Source: Dioscorea cayenensis subsp. rotundata | Lineage: Eukaryota; Streptophyta; Magnoliopsida; Dioscoreales; Dioscoreaceae | Assembly: GCF_009730915.1 (NCBI RefSeq) | Contig: NC_052489.1 | Location: forward strand, 24,173,916-24,237,915 | Direction of reading: 5' to 3' | Length of the DNA: 64,000 nt | Shown here: positions 37,430 through 49,748 of the stretch, in pieces | Numbering within the stretch: the first letter of the stretch is position 1 | How the letters are laid out: every line of letters starts with the position of its first letter | Program-made: the position numbers and the translations under genes | The notes under the pieces: model-generated | Databases searched by the model: none | Told to the model about the DNA's origin: nothing | What the model saw: only the letters and a program-made list of their open reading frames with translations

Positions 37430-38272
37430 CAAGGTTGTCAGACCCGGCCCGGGCAATGACACAGCTAAGCCCAGGGGTCAGGGGTCAATGGGTTCGACCG
37501 GGTCGAACCGGGGTCAATAATTAAATATAAAAAATATTATAATAATTAATAATGAACAAATATAATATTAAACCCATAATTATAATATAAAAACCTACTC
37601 AAATTTGATATTTAAATTGATAAATGACCTTATATACAGTAGAGTTTTCTAATTATGTCATTTATTTTTACATTTTTTAAATATTTACAAATTTAATATA
37701 TCAATATATAATTATCGAACTTCTCTCGGTGTTATTTATTTATTTATTTGTTTATTTATTGATTTTGTTAAAATAGATAAGAAATTTAATTCACTAATTC
37801 TTATATCTCAATTGAGTTTTTATTTTATTTTAAATTTTCTTATATTTTTTATTTAATTAGAATACTTTAATATTTTATTTTTATAATAAAATTACATTCA
37901 TTTATTGTTTTATTTTCTTAATAAATTAAATTTTTAGAAAGTATTTACATAACACATTAATAGATTTTATTTTTAAATGTTAATTTTTGTTGGTATGTTT
38001 ATGACATATATATATATATATATATTGTAATTCTATTTATTGTCTAATGAGAAAATAATAATAAATTATTAAATATTGTAAAAAAAAAATTAAACATTGT
38101 GACACGATTGACCCGGCCGGGTCAACCGGTTCCCGGTTGAACCGCCCCGGTCACAGGGTTAACACCGGGTTTTTTAATACCCAGTTCAATGGGGTATACC
38201 CGGGTCGGCCACATAGTTGGTTCCCGGTTTTTCTGTTGAACCGGTTGGGCCGGTCCGGGTCTGACAACTTTG
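37430..38272. mobile_element. hAT-type MITE (843 bp) with 8-bp target duplication
   Basis: The ends CAAGGTTGTCAGACCCGG and the complement of CAAAGTTGTCAGACCCGG differ at one base. The flanks are both ATAAAACC (37422-37429 and 38273-38280). Both outer 100-150 bases are very GC-rich (GACCCGG, CCGGGTC, GGTTGAACCG), and the core is AT-rich with a TA run at about 38009-38025. There is no transposase. It sits only 42 bases beyond the MULE end. Confidence 0.9.
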
Positions 38273-38282
38273 ATAAAACCAT

Positions 38283-38384
38283 CGTCTATGTAAATACAAA
38301 AGGACTAATAACTTAGTGGTATTTGATCTTAATATAAAAAAATTATGAAACATTAAAAAAATTTTAAGTTCAAGATTCATTGAA

Positions 38385-38436
<52 letters not shown>
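38283..38436 (+). mobile_element. SINE-like copy with an (AAT)n tail
   Basis: An A-box-like TAACTTAGTGGT (about 38309-38320) is followed by a B-box-like AGTTCAAGATTC (about 38368-38379) and a run of some 17 AAT units (38386-38436). The head CATCGTCTATGTAA resembles that of the next copy. No clear target duplication was found. Confidence 0.5.
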
Positions 38437-38591
38437 GATCACAGATTGTCTACTATAGGTCTGGGCTCATAGCCCAAACCCCTCATTCCAGCTCAGGCTC
38501 ACAGATTGGATGAATTCCCAAGCCTATGTGCAACAGTGCAAGTGCTAATATATATAACTGCTTGTTGTTTTCATTTTTTTTTAAAAAAAAA

Positions 38592-38770
38592 AACATCTTC
38601 TATGTAATTACTGTAAATGTGTAACCACCATGACAATAACAGAGTGGTTAAGACATTGAACTTGAAATCAAATACGGTTCAAGGTTTAGTGTGAGGCGTA
38701 AAAACAAAAAAGAGGTGTCAATGGCTTTGTCTATATTATAAAAAAATTAAAATTTAAAAAAACTATTTTA
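38592..38770 (+). mobile_element. Second SINE-like copy
   Basis: The head AACATCTTCTATGTAA resembles the copy at 38283. TAACAGAGTGGTTA (38637-38650) fits an A-box and GGTTCAAGGTTTA (38676-38688) a B-box. An A-rich end follows. The boundaries are approximate. Confidence 0.5.
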
Positions 38771-39007
38771 TCAAAAAATTAAAGTAAATTTTGTCACAAA
38801 TTAAAGTATTCATTGTACTTGCTTAAATGTTGATATCATTCCAATCTTGATGCTTAAAAAATATCAATAGTTCAACCACTTACACAAACGCTCATACACA
38901 CATGTATATGTCTTTCATGATAGAATTAGACTACATTTCACATGATATTATGGATCTCTCTCAATCCAAACTTTGTATAACAAGAGTGTTTAAATTACAG
39001 AAATCTC

Positions 39008-39435
39008 ATGTCACATGAAGGTACTCAATTAGATCTCAATATCTCCAATTTTTCAAAACATCATCATCAACAACAACAAGATTTATTTATTTTTTCTCCA
39101 TTTAATCTCATGCAAAATGAAGGTACTCAATTAGATCTCAATATCTCCAATTTTTCAAAACATCATCATCAACAACAACAAGATTTATTTATTTATTCTC
39201 CATTTAATCTCATGTCACATGAAGGTACTCAGTTAGATCTCAATATCTCCAATTAGATCTCAATATCTCCAATTTTTCAAAACATCATCATCAACAACAA
39301 CAAGATTTATTTATTTTTTCTCCATTTAATCTCATGTCACATGAAGGTACTCAATTAGATCTCAATATCTCCAATTTTTCAAAACATCATCATCAACAAC
39401 AAGAAGATTTATTTATTTTTTCTCCATTTAATCTA
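39008..39435 (+). repeat. Four-unit 102-bp tandem repeat encoding an EAR-like peptide
   Basis: Units begin at 39008, 39110, 39212 and 39334 and are nearly identical. Because 102 is divisible by three, the units stay in one frame: each encodes 34 residues beginning MSHEGTQLDLNISNFSK and ending DLFIFSPFNL. Unit 3 contains an extra 20-base internal duplication, which closes the frame at 39256; unit 4 would be a separate frame. LDLNIS resembles the LxLxL/DLN type of EAR repression motif. There is no proof of expression, and it may be only a minisatellite. Confidence 0.9.
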
Positions 39436-39526
39436 TAAGCCATATATTATTTAAATCACATTTAAAAAAAAAACTCAAACTGATGTACATATTAACAATA
39501 AAAAAAAAACAAGAGAAAAAGAAAAG

Positions 39527-39937
39527 CTAGTGCATGGCCGTCCAAGCACAATAAGCACAAACTATCTTCTGAGAAATATAGACATAAACAGCAAAAGAGA
39601 AACTCATGAGAAACAAGTCCTTCCAGTCTCCCTTTTGTTTTGGCCTCAAACACTCCTTCAAACCCTTTCCAAGCTTCTCAACTTCTCCATATATGACATG
39701 CTGTGCTAAACTCAACCCTTTCTTCTTCATCTTCTTCTCAACCCCTTTGTTTTCCTCATCTTCTGCTTTTTCTTTCTTATCTTCTCCAGGGCCAGGAGGA
39801 GCAGGACTCCTAAAAGACACAGAGCTTCTTATAATTGTGGTCTTTGAGCTGATGGATCTACAAGAGAGAAGGTGATCAGAGTTTTGTTGTTTGTTTTTGA
39901 AAGGGTTACAGTTGAAGGAGAGAGTAACCATTGCCAT
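39527..39937 (-). CDS. Small putative plastid membrane protein of unknown function
   Basis: A single-exon frame of 136 residues that I cannot assign to a family. The first 45 residues are rich in Ser, Thr, Asn and basic residues with almost no acidic ones, as in a chloroplast transit peptide. A Pro/Gly patch (SPAPPGPGE) and a Lys/Glu-rich charged stretch (about 52-73) follow. The end is conserved-looking: LSLAQHVIYGEVEKLGKGLK, a DWKDLFLMSFSFAVYVYIS membrane segment (about 105-123) and a Cys-containing CAYCAW tail. The ATG at 39935-39937 fits the transit peptide; an upstream in-frame extension to 40084 looks like leader. The frame, composition and spacing from the stop support a real gene. Confidence 0.7.
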   Translation of the reverse strand: MAMVTLSFNCNPFKNKQQNSDHLLSCRSISSKTTIIRSSVSFRSPAPPGPGEDKKEKAEDEENKGVEKKMKKKGLSLAQHVIYGEVEKLGKGLKECLRPKQKGDWKDLFLMSFSFAVYVYISQKIVCAYCAWTAMH

Positions 39938-40781
39938 TGTTAATAAGAGATTCAGATGGATATTGAAGAAGATATAAAAACTTGTTATCATATCACTAGT
40001 GTTTTTGCCTTCAAAGAAATATCTTTGTGAGGTGGCAATGGTGGACCTACTCACTTTTGTCTTGGTAATGACTATATTTTTCATCTAGCTGGCAAGAGTT
40101 GAACAGAAAAGATAAGTTTGGATACAAACTCCAATCTCCATGACTTTCACGTTCCACCAAAAACATACAAAGTTTTTTTTGTGTGAATAACAGATGAAAG
40201 TAAAAAGGTTTTACTGACATTCTAGGAGAAATCACAAGTAGGATAATGAGTTGATAGACTTTTAGCCACACCTGATATTCACTGGAAAAGAGCCTACTTT
40301 TTTTTTTTTTGGTCTATAAAGTACAGAGTGTGCAGCAGTATCTGAATAATAGCCACACAAAACTTAGCCATAGAGACTAGATAACAGTTGCGTTTTGGAG
40401 CAGAAATCCAAATTACATTATCTAAAAATTAAGCAGTGACTATAAATTTGAGAGTGGTGGTAAAGGTGAACAAAGCAAACAGACTGAGCTGATGGAGAGA
40501 CTAGAGAAGCAGGTGGCAGGTTCTTCTCTCAAGAGAAATCAAGAGCAGGAAAACAAGTCCTCATTTTCATGCACTGAATCTGGTATAAAGGAATTCCACT
40601 ATCAGAAGATCACTGAAGGTGATGAACTCCTCAGCACATATTCCCACGGAGGAAGACACAAGTCAGCTTCAGTGAAATGGCATCCTGGGTCAAGAAACGA
40701 CCAGGAAATGCTCTGTTTCCATCTCCATAGATTCTGATCAGTGTATATATATATATATATATATGTTAATATTAATGTTAA

Positions 40782-41225
40782 TCACTAGCAATATAGAGTT
40801 GGTTTGGTTGTGTTTGAATTGTAAGTATAGAATGCTTCAAAGGGTGCACTATCATGCTACTCTCATGCTTCACAACAAGGAGTTCTGTTAAAAGTTCAGA
40901 AACATTTTGTTTGATTGTTAATTCTTGTGATACTTTAGACAAACAAAACAAAGAATAAAAACTTTATCCCCAAACAAGAATATAAAATAGATCACTAACA
41001 GTACACAGTTGTTTATGTTTGAATTATAAGTATGAACTGCTTCAAAGGGTGCAGCAGTATCATGCTTCTCTCATGCTTGACAACAAGGAGTTCTATTGAA
41101 TGTTCTCAACTCTTTTATTTTTTTATTTTTTTTTGTTTAGAGACGTGATTGTTAATTCTTGTGATACTTTGAATAAACAAAAGAGAGAATGAAACTTTAT
41201 CCCCAAACAAGAATGGAAGGTGGAT
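40782..41225 (+). repeat. Two-copy tandem duplication of about 210-230 bp
   Basis: 40782-40992 and 40993-41225 share GTTTGAATTRTAAGTAT, GCTTCAAAGGGTGCA, CTCTCATGCTT, ACAACAAGGAGTTCT, TTGTTAATTCTTGTGATACTT and CTTTATCCCCAAACAAGAAT in order (the fifth block is given as one of 20 bases plus one). The second copy has a T-rich insertion. The function is unknown; an upstream 81-codon frame (40492-40737) may belong to the same transcript. Confidence 0.8.
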
Positions 41226-43488
41226 CAGAGACGTGTGATTGGTGCCTGAAACATGCACAGCACGTGGAGTGGAAGAACACAGCAGAGACCAACATGGCCG
41301 GCCAGTTGGTGTGACGAGGCCACATGCTTGCCATGTTGATCACCTTGCTCCATGCTCTTTCTCCATTTTCCTCCTTTGGACCACCATCAACAGACTTGTG
41401 CCATTATTAATTATACATTACACATGGATGGATAAAGGATATTTGGAGATAGGAAGTGGGAAGTGGGAAGTGGGAAACATGTGGTCATGATTCATGTTGA
41501 AAAGTGTTAGAAAATTAAAGGATATTTAATCAATAATTGATTGATTATCTGGTTTCAACCACATCAACACTAGTCCATGTAATAAACGAACATTTTTTTA
41601 TAGAAACTTCTCAAGTGCAAGACTTTTCAAAACACACATTATTCTCTTCAATTTTTTTTTAAAAAAAATAAAAAATAAAAAATAAGAAGGATGAACTACA
41701 ATTTATTAGAACTTAGAGAAAGAGTTGAGGGATAAATAGAAAAGGAGAGCACATAGGATAAGAAGCGAGACAGGAGAATAAAGAATGGATCAGGGGGCAA
41801 ACAAATAAAAAGGAAAAACTATAAAGGTTGCACAAAAGTGTCAAGCAATGTTAGTATCATGAGAGGAGATTCGAGAATGGGGTTATGAACCCAACAATAA
41901 CTGATTGATTGACAGACTCTCTGGGCCAAGAGCTAAAAGAACCCATAAAATTTGAGACTTCATTTGATTGTTAGGATTGCCTGCTCTAATTTAGATTTTT
42001 CTTTCTCTAGAGCTGTAAGAATCCAGGCTAACAATCTATGATTAGTTTTAGTATTAATCAAAGAATGAGACAGTGCAGTGCAAATGAAAATATGGCAAAA
42101 AATGGGTCTATTTAGTCCAGCACCACACTTTGTAGTCCATTCCATCAGACAAAATCTTAGTAAACTTGCATGAAGATTTGCAAGTCTTTCATTAATGAAT
42201 GAGATAAGCATATGTTGAAAATCATGCACACAGATTTCAGGGAAATGACTAGGAGAGAAATAAGTCATGCCAAATGTCTTTGGGGACTTTGCTTTCTAAT
42301 TAGCAATAGTGCCAAACAAGGGTGCAAAACTATCTTTGATGGCAAATAAGATATTGATTTGAGAGGCGGGAAGACAATTAAGGATCTCACGTTAGAAAAA
42401 AAAGATTTTATTGAGAAAAGGGGAGTGGAGGGAAAAATCCCAAAAACTAATCTTTGAAGCTAATTGATGAAAATGACTTCTATTACCATTTACCCAAGAA
42501 GGCATCATTAAAATCTTGAAAAGCTAGGATGCACCGTCCCCATGCTCCCCCCCCTCTTTATATATTCTCTCAATTTTTCACCTTTAAAATCGTGTCATTT
42601 AAGCGGAACACAGCAATCACATTTTTCCTTTTAATGTTATAAATGTTTTTATTATTATTGATAAGATTGATTATTTTCTAATTGCTTAGATCAATGCAAC
42701 CTCTGACTCGGCCAAGCTTTATCTAGCAGAGTCTCTACTCATGATCAGGTGTAGCCTTAGTTTTGCAACCTCCAGGAACTCTGCCGACTTGCAAGCTTCT
42801 ATGGTGCCTCTCTAATTACCCCCTCCCCTCTTATAGCTTCAGGCTTCTTCTTTCGTTTTGGTCGTGTTGTTGTTATTGCATTTTGTTTTTTTTGTTTTTG
42901 TCGTGTTGTCTTTTTGTCATGTGACCCCAAGTGTTTTGGTCGTTCTTATCTGTTGTTTGTTTAGCTGTTTTTTTGGTTTGTTTTATTTTTTTTATCCATA
43001 TTTTTTTAATGGATTTATAATTTATCTTTTTTTTTTAATAATTTTTTTTAAATAAAAAGTTTATAACTTTTCCGGTGGTCCACTTCATGTTTTTGATCAG
43101 CTATAACTGTCGGTGTTTGATCAAGACAACCACTCTATCAACGACCAGCAATACAACATGTGTAAATAAATAAATAAAAAATAAAAAATTATATTATATA
43201 TATATATATTTGAGAACTTATTTATGAACTATTTTAAGATATACTCAAATTTCAATTTAATAATTCTATCAATATTTTTTTTATACAATACAACAACCTA
43301 GCAATAAAATACTCCATACAATCTTTTTTATCTATAATGTTTTTACTTATTTATTTAAGAATTTGTAAAGCATTAAATATTTTTTTTTTTCAAATTTACT
43401 GTAGTTTTTATAATTTTAAATAAATTATATTAAACTACATATTTTTTTTAAACATAGGAGTAGTTTAAATAAAGATAATATTGAAAAG
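41226..43488. other. Intergenic stretch with no gene recognised
   Basis: A 102-codon minus-strand frame (41960-42268) has no recognisable domain. Parts of 41.7-42.9 kb look like decayed repeat DNA, but no ends, target duplications or domains were found. The DNA is strongly T-rich from about 42.85 to 43.45 kb. Confidence 0.4.
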
Positions 43489-44012
43489 AGTAATGATATT
43501 TTTACCGAATAGATTTTTTGAATAGGTTTCCCGAATGATGTGGATGCTAAGTTGGCATCCATGCATCCACGTCATTCCTTCTTTATCTTCTTTTTTTTTA
43601 TAAAAAAAAATAATTTTTTTTATTATTTAAATCCTAAATTTAAACATTTAATCGTAATAGATAAAAACTTGATAAACCGAAAACCCACGTCCTAAACCCT
43701 AAACTGGAAAACACATTGTGTTTTCCAGTTTAGAGTTTAGGGCAAAGGATTTAGGGTTTAGTATTTATTATTTAGGGCAAAGGATTTAGGGTTTAGTATT
43801 TATTATTTAGGGTTAAGTTTTTAGATTTTTAGGGTATAGATTTTGTAGTATTTGGGTTTAAGATTTTAAATATAATTTTATAATTTTTTTTAAAATTAAA
43901 ATTTTAAGGATTTTTAAGGTTTAAATTTAAATTTTATATAAAAAAATGACATGGATGAAGATGTGAGCATCCACGTCATTCGGAAAATCTATCCGGTAAA
44001 AATAGCATTACT
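43489..44012. mobile_element. Mutator-type MITE, about 524 bp
   Basis: The left end AGTAATGATATTTTTACCG and right end (complement) AGTAATGCTATTTTTACCG continue similar for about 80 bases, including GACGTGGATGC-like blocks. The flanks TATTGAAAA (left) and TATTGGAAAA (right) could be a worn 9-bp duplication. The middle has a CTGGAAAACACA palindrome and a direct repeat built on GGGCAAAGGATTTAGGG. The exact ends are uncertain by a few bases. Confidence 0.6.
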
Positions 44013-45456
44013 TTATTGGAAAATTAATATATTTTTTATAAATTTTAGATTATTAACTAATTTTAATTGATATTTTAATCTATATAATAATTTAGTTAAA
44101 ATGGATAAGGCAAAAAAGATGAGGAGTAAAATATATGATTAAATATGAATAATATAATATATGTGATTATGCACGTAATGATATATATAAAAAAAACATT
44201 TTATAATTAAATAATAATTAAAAAATTATTTTCCCCAATATACTTGTTCCTCAACAGAAAGCCTGACAAGCCAAGCGGGCCACAAGTGCCATTTGCTTTG
44301 TAAACCACATGATTGCATTAACTGACTAATTAATGATATTTAAATTTATGTACTCCATATATATACAATAAACAATGGGCTCAGAGAGAAAGGAGAGGGG
44401 AGAAGCCAAGAAGGTGAGGCAAGCCTTTGAGGTATTTCACATCTCAAGTTAAAATTTTTACAAGCAAAACACTCTTCATAGATTTTACTGCAAAGTTTTC
44501 ATCATAGCAGATAATGTAGGGACATGCTTGCATGAAAAGATCCATAGAAAAAGACACCTCTAAGTAACATCCATTAATGGTGATTGGTCACTACTGAGTA
44601 CTGATACACAAAGAATTAGAAAGAGGAATCCAGCCACATGAAAGCTAGACAACCAGAAAAAGTTCACAGCTTTTTTTTAGTAGAATAGAGGAAAAAAAAA
44701 AAAAAAATTCAAATTTTGATGTTAATCCTGAACCCAACGATAGTTGCCAGGGAAAAAGGTTTGAATTGATAAGCTCAGGAATGCGTTTGCTGGCAAGCTT
44801 TGTCATTTATGTGCTGTTCATTTGGAACCAGCTCATCGGTTCTATAAACCAGGGATCTCAACCCCTGATTTCCCTTTTATTCCGTATTATATTTATACCC
44901 TTCGCTCTCTCTCTCATAAAAATCCAAACTTTCTCTTCTTCCATACTTCTCTTTCGCGAAGGTAGAGTGTGAGTCCTTCTCTCCATCTTGTTTCTCTGTT
45001 GCTGTGTTTTTCTAGTGCGCATTGTTGTTAAATTAAATCCCTGGCCTTCAAAAATCCATTTTTTTTTCTTTAAAAACAGGGAAAAGTCCCTTTTTGAGAA
45101 AAAGAAGTAAGGCTACTTTGATTTATGTGATGTTTTTGCTGGTATTCGTGCTATTCATCGGCCTTTTTGAACTTTTGGTCCTTTTTAGATAGTGCGCGTG
45201 CCATTCCTTTTCCTCAATAGAAGATCGGCTTTCTACTTTTACAGTTGTCTCTCGGCTTTTACCTTTGATATCTTTCTTCTGTTGTCATTGCTCTCCTCTT
45301 CGTATTTCCTCTTTGTCTGTAATTTTCTATTCGATCTTATTTGATTTTTGTTCCTTTCATTGATTGTAAGAGGTGCTCTTTTTTGCTCTCTCCTTTTTAT
45401 GATAAAAAGACGTTTTTTTTTTTTGGCAGATTTTTTTTTGACGGTGGGATTGGAGA
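44013..45456 (+). promoter_or_regulatory. SMT1 promoter and leader with a 5' UTR intron
   Basis: A TATA-like stretch (about 44887-44897) and a CT run precede a probable leader exon ending at 44961. A GT-AG intron (44962-45429) then joins it to the exon with the start codon. Upstream of about 44.4 kb the DNA is AT-rich with no other feature seen. Confidence 0.55.
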
Positions 45457-48400
45457 ATGTCGAAGTCTGGAGCTCTGGATCTTGCCACTGGAGTGGGTGG
45501 AAAGATCAACAAGAAGGAAGTTCAATCGGCTGTTGAACAGTAATGCTTTTTTCTTTGTCCTTCCTCTTTCCTTTGTTTCTCTTCTTTTTTTGTTTCACTT
45601 TTAGATTCATTAATGGCTTCAATTTTTTTTCCATTTATGGCTTCAAAAAGCTTATCTGTTTGTTAAGATCTTTGTTGAGAGATTGAATGTTCATGCTTCA
45701 AAAATTTGTGGCGATGTTTAAAAGTACATGAAGATGAGGCCTTTTGTCTTAACAAATTAATTTCACTTGAATGATCTATGTACTGCTGATGTTTTGATGT
45801 TTGATGGTTTAGTTTAACCCTATCATTTTCAGATGTTGAAATTGGAGGTTTGATCTGAAGATTTCTCCAAGTGTAGTTAACAATCTTGGAATTCCCTGTT
45901 TCAGGAATAGCTAATGTCCTCGCAATACTTATATTATAATAATCCTGAAGCCTTCTCGTGGTCTTTCACTAGCTTCTGTCATTATATATGTTTGTGACAG
46001 TAAAAAGGAAGCTATAATGTGGATCCTAATTCTTTTGCCAGGGCTGCAGCTTACAGACTATGTTGGAGTTTGAATTCTCAAGAATGTCTTTCCCTTAAAC
46101 ATTAGTTAGAATAGAGAAATGCTTACATAAACTTTTTAAAATTCTCTTTTTTATACTAGTATTTTAATATTCCATTATTGATTGATGTGTAATCTATAGA
46201 TTTGAAGTATGAAACAATGGTTTTATATCTATAAAGTTAACATAATCTTTTCTGTTCTAAACTCATGCAAATCTTCAATGTTCACATGCCATTTTACTGG
46301 TTATTTCAAGATATGAAATACAGCCAGAAACGTTTGTCCCTCTTGTCAGAACTCATGTGTTCTATCTACCATTAATGCATGGACATCTAACTGATCAACC
46401 TTTACATTTAAGTATCATCTTCATGAAAAATGTGCTTTATTCAATTGTTATTGTTCAGTGTTGTGCATTATTATGTAATCAGTTATATTATGGATCTTTT
46501 GAACTAGCAACGCTTTGTATTTTTCTAGCAATCTCTATCAATAATTATATTCTATATGCATCTCCCGTTTCTTCTATGAGATTGCTCACTGGAATCTTTC
46601 TAGCTGGCCCTTTCTTTGAAGCACATGCTTTTGTTACTCCCAACTCCGGATAAGCAGTGTCTCCACTCTTCCTAATCATTTTTTTTATGAAATAAAATTC
46701 TTAGCTGTATCAAGAAGCAAGAACTGCTAATTGCCACAATGAAATAATTTTGTAAAGTTGTTCATGGTTTTTTGTTTGTCAACTAGGTATGAGAAATATC
46801 ATGTCTGTTTTGGAGGGGATGAGGAAACCCGGAAAACAAACTACAGTGATATGGTGAGAAAAGAATTATAAACCTCTTCTCCTGGACTATGTTTCACCGT
46901 AAAATATATCTGCTTTTCAATTTTCTTTTCATCAATATGAAATTTAGTGTCTTATTCTGATATGCGGAGTCAATCATATGGTGCCTCAGGTAAATAAATA
47001 CTATGACCTGGCCACCAGCTTCTATGAATTTGGTTGGGGGGAGTCTTTTCACTTTGCTCACAGGTAAGTTCCAGACCGTAAAATTTTAGAAATTTATTGT
47101 TTTGAAGGTAAATGTGATCATGATAATGATGCACTGTTCTGTTTTGACAATGAAAATGAAGTTATTCATGTTAAAGTTTGAACTTTTGAAGATGGGTGGG
47201 AGAGTCTTTACGTGAGAGTATTAAGCGTCATGAACACTTTCTTGCCCTGCAGTTGGGCTTGAAAAGAGGAATGAAGGTTCGTAATTCTTTTTGTTTATTT
47301 TGTTGTTTTGGCATTTACGTATCGTTTTGAGCTTGCGTCATGTGTTGATACTCGAATAACTTTTTTACCTTGTTGCATTGTTATTTTAGGTGTTGGATGT
47401 GGGATGTGGGATTGGTGGACCTCTACGAGAAATTGCAAGATTTAGGTAATCCCCATCTTTTTCCTAACTTTGCACTGTCTCACTGAACCTTTACATGAAA
47501 ATTTTTGTCTTTTGAATTGTCAAGCTATATCCTAAGGCACATCTCTTGATGATCACTTCTGATAGTGGTTTATGTAAGAAAACACACTGAGTTGAAACAT
47601 TCGGATGTGATGACTGCCGAATGTTTTTGTATGAAAATTGTCAGAATGAAGAATCTCTTTCTTTTACTGTATCATGCATCATTTTTCAGTGTCAAATAAG
47701 AAACTTTTATGGAGAAAGCCTTTCAACATTTCCCCTTCCCTGTTTTAGTTGTATTTGTAATTCTTAATATTTGAAGCTTCAGTATTCAGTAGGGATATGG
47801 AATAACAAAGATGAGAATGCCAAAATTAACTACATTGGACCTCTTGTTGGAATTTTAAGCAAACTAAGTTGAATTACAATGGCTGTTAACGGGTATATTT
47901 ATCCATTAAATGCAGCTCAACATCTATTATCGGATTGAATAACAATGAATACCAGATATCAAGGGGAATAGTAAGTGCCTTCACTCTCTTCTTGACATTG
48001 CAAAGCTTTAGCACCAAGTTTCCATTGTTTGAAACTGTGAGATTTTAAAACTTAGATGATCGCAATTTCAATAGGAATTAAACCGTGTGGCTGGTTTGGA
48101 CAACACTTGCGACTTTGTCAAGGTACAATTACCATCTGACGATTTGTTATACTCAGAGATGGACAAACAAATTTTACTATCCTCATATTAATGTTATTAT
48201 TTCCCATAATGCAGGGTGATTTCATGAAAATGTCATTCCCTGACAACACATATGATGCCGTGTATGCAATCGAAGCCACATGCCATGCACCTGATGCAGT
48301 ATGTGATTATATATATATTTTTTGGTATTAACTGTTGTGATATGTTTTTAATATCACATGGTCATTCTTGATTTTTTTTTTAATTTCTGAAATGTATTCA

Positions 48401-49748
48401 TGATCTGTGTTACTGGTCTGTGCAGATGGGATGCTATAAGGAAATTTACAGAGTATTGAAGCCTGGCCAGTGTTTTGCTGCCTATGAATGGTGCATGACT
48501 GATCATTATGATCCCAATAATGAAACTCATAAAAAAATTAAGGCCGAAATTGAGCTCGGCAACGGCCTACCAGATGTGAGATCAACAGCTCAGTGTCTCG
48601 AAGCCTTGAAACAGGCTGGTTTTGAGGTAAAAACTTAACTTTGTTAATTAAATCCATTGGCAACAATCTTGATATTTGTATTAGGCTGCATTTGGAATGA
48701 CTGATAAATGGGAATACAACAAACCATAACACTTTTGGTGCTTGTGGAACATAACTAAGAACCAGATTTTTGTCTTGAACATAGTTTTAATGAGTTGTTA
48801 TACTCATTTATACCCTTCATCTTTTAAATTAATGGCTTTATATCCTAAATGATGTTATGATTTAATTAGTCTAGTAATAATTATGTAATTTTTTTTTGGC
48901 TATGATAATAATCTTGGCTATTGGATTAGTTTTTATTAAATATTTAGTATTTGATATGATTCAAATCTTGAAGAAATTAAATTGACTAAAAGGTAATTCA
49001 AATAGTAAATTAAAACAATGTTTAGAAATTTAAAATGAAAACAGTAGGAAACAATAAACGCATATGAGTATTTGAATTATTGGATATATATTTGTAAATT
49101 ATTCTATCATTGCTTAATTTATTAATTGTAAACATCAGTAAGTGTAGTGTTTTGTTTTGTCCATTTTATATAGAATAGTAGAGATGAAGAAAAATCTTGT
49201 TATTTCTGCTGAGTGTTGTCAGGTCTAGTTTGATGCTTGTTATCTTGTCTGAATTACTAAACGCTAGCTTAGCACACTGTAAATGATTGGTGTCTTACAG
49301 GTTATATGGGAGAAGGATCTCGCAGCAGACTCACCAGTGACTTGGTATCTGCCTCTCGATACTAGTCGGTTCTCCATAACTAGCTTCCGTTTGACAGCAT
49401 TCGGACGTTTCGTAACAAGAACCATGGTACATTTGAGCTTGTGCACTCTCCGAGGTCGGTTGTGCTTGTTTGTTTAGTGTACTAAAATTTGATTTGTGAA
49501 CTGCAGGTCAAAACACTAGAGTACGTGGGTCTTGCGCCCGCAGGAAGTGAACGGGTTTCATCCTTCTTAGAGAAAGCTGCTGAAGGACTTGTGGAAGGTG
49601 GAAGGTGTGTTAATTTTCGGTCTCGCATGCTTATTAAGTTGTGTGTTACCTGAAAACTGCTCACAAAAAATATATTTGATTTGGCAGGAAGGAGATCTTC
49701 ACACCAATGTATTTCTTTTTGGTCCGAAAGCCCTTATCGGATTCTTGA
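45457..49748 (+). CDS. SMT1: Cycloartenol C-24 methyltransferase (sterol methyltransferase 1)
   Basis: It adds the first C-24 methyl group to cycloartenol, using S-adenosylmethionine, at the ER membrane in plant sterol synthesis. Exons are 45457-45539, 46787-46853, 46990-47063, 47192-47276, 47390-47445, 47916-47970, 48075-48122, 48215-48298, 48426-48626, 49301-49426, 49507-49604 and 49688-49748, giving 345 residues, the normal SMT1 length. The sterol-binding [11 protein letters not shown] box is at 62-72, the SAM motif [12 protein letters not shown] at 104-114, then [22 protein letters not shown] and [15 protein letters not shown]. The C-terminus reads [11 protein letters not shown]. No breaks were found. 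A partial pseudogene copy lies 7.4 kb downstream, beyond the sugar transporter. Confidence 0.96.

Noticed and set aside
38480-38560. Stretch with GGGCTCATAGCCC considered as a terminator-like hairpin
   Set aside because: The stem is short and sits in intergenic plant DNA; no role can be supported.
38637-38688. A- and B-box-like motifs considered as a tRNA gene
   Set aside because: No cloverleaf can be drawn with acceptor and anticodon stems; a SINE-type repeat fits better.
40492-40737. 81-codon plus-strand frame starting MERLEKQVAG
   Set aside because: It has no domain, no intron support and ordinary length for chance; possible but not supportable as a gene.
41239-41490. 83-codon plus-strand frame
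   Set aside because: Odd composition with His/Cys clusters but no known family, and it lies in repeat-like DNA.
41960-42268. 102-codon minus-strand frame considered as an RNase H remnant
   Set aside because: I could not place any RNase H or reverse transcriptase motif in it.
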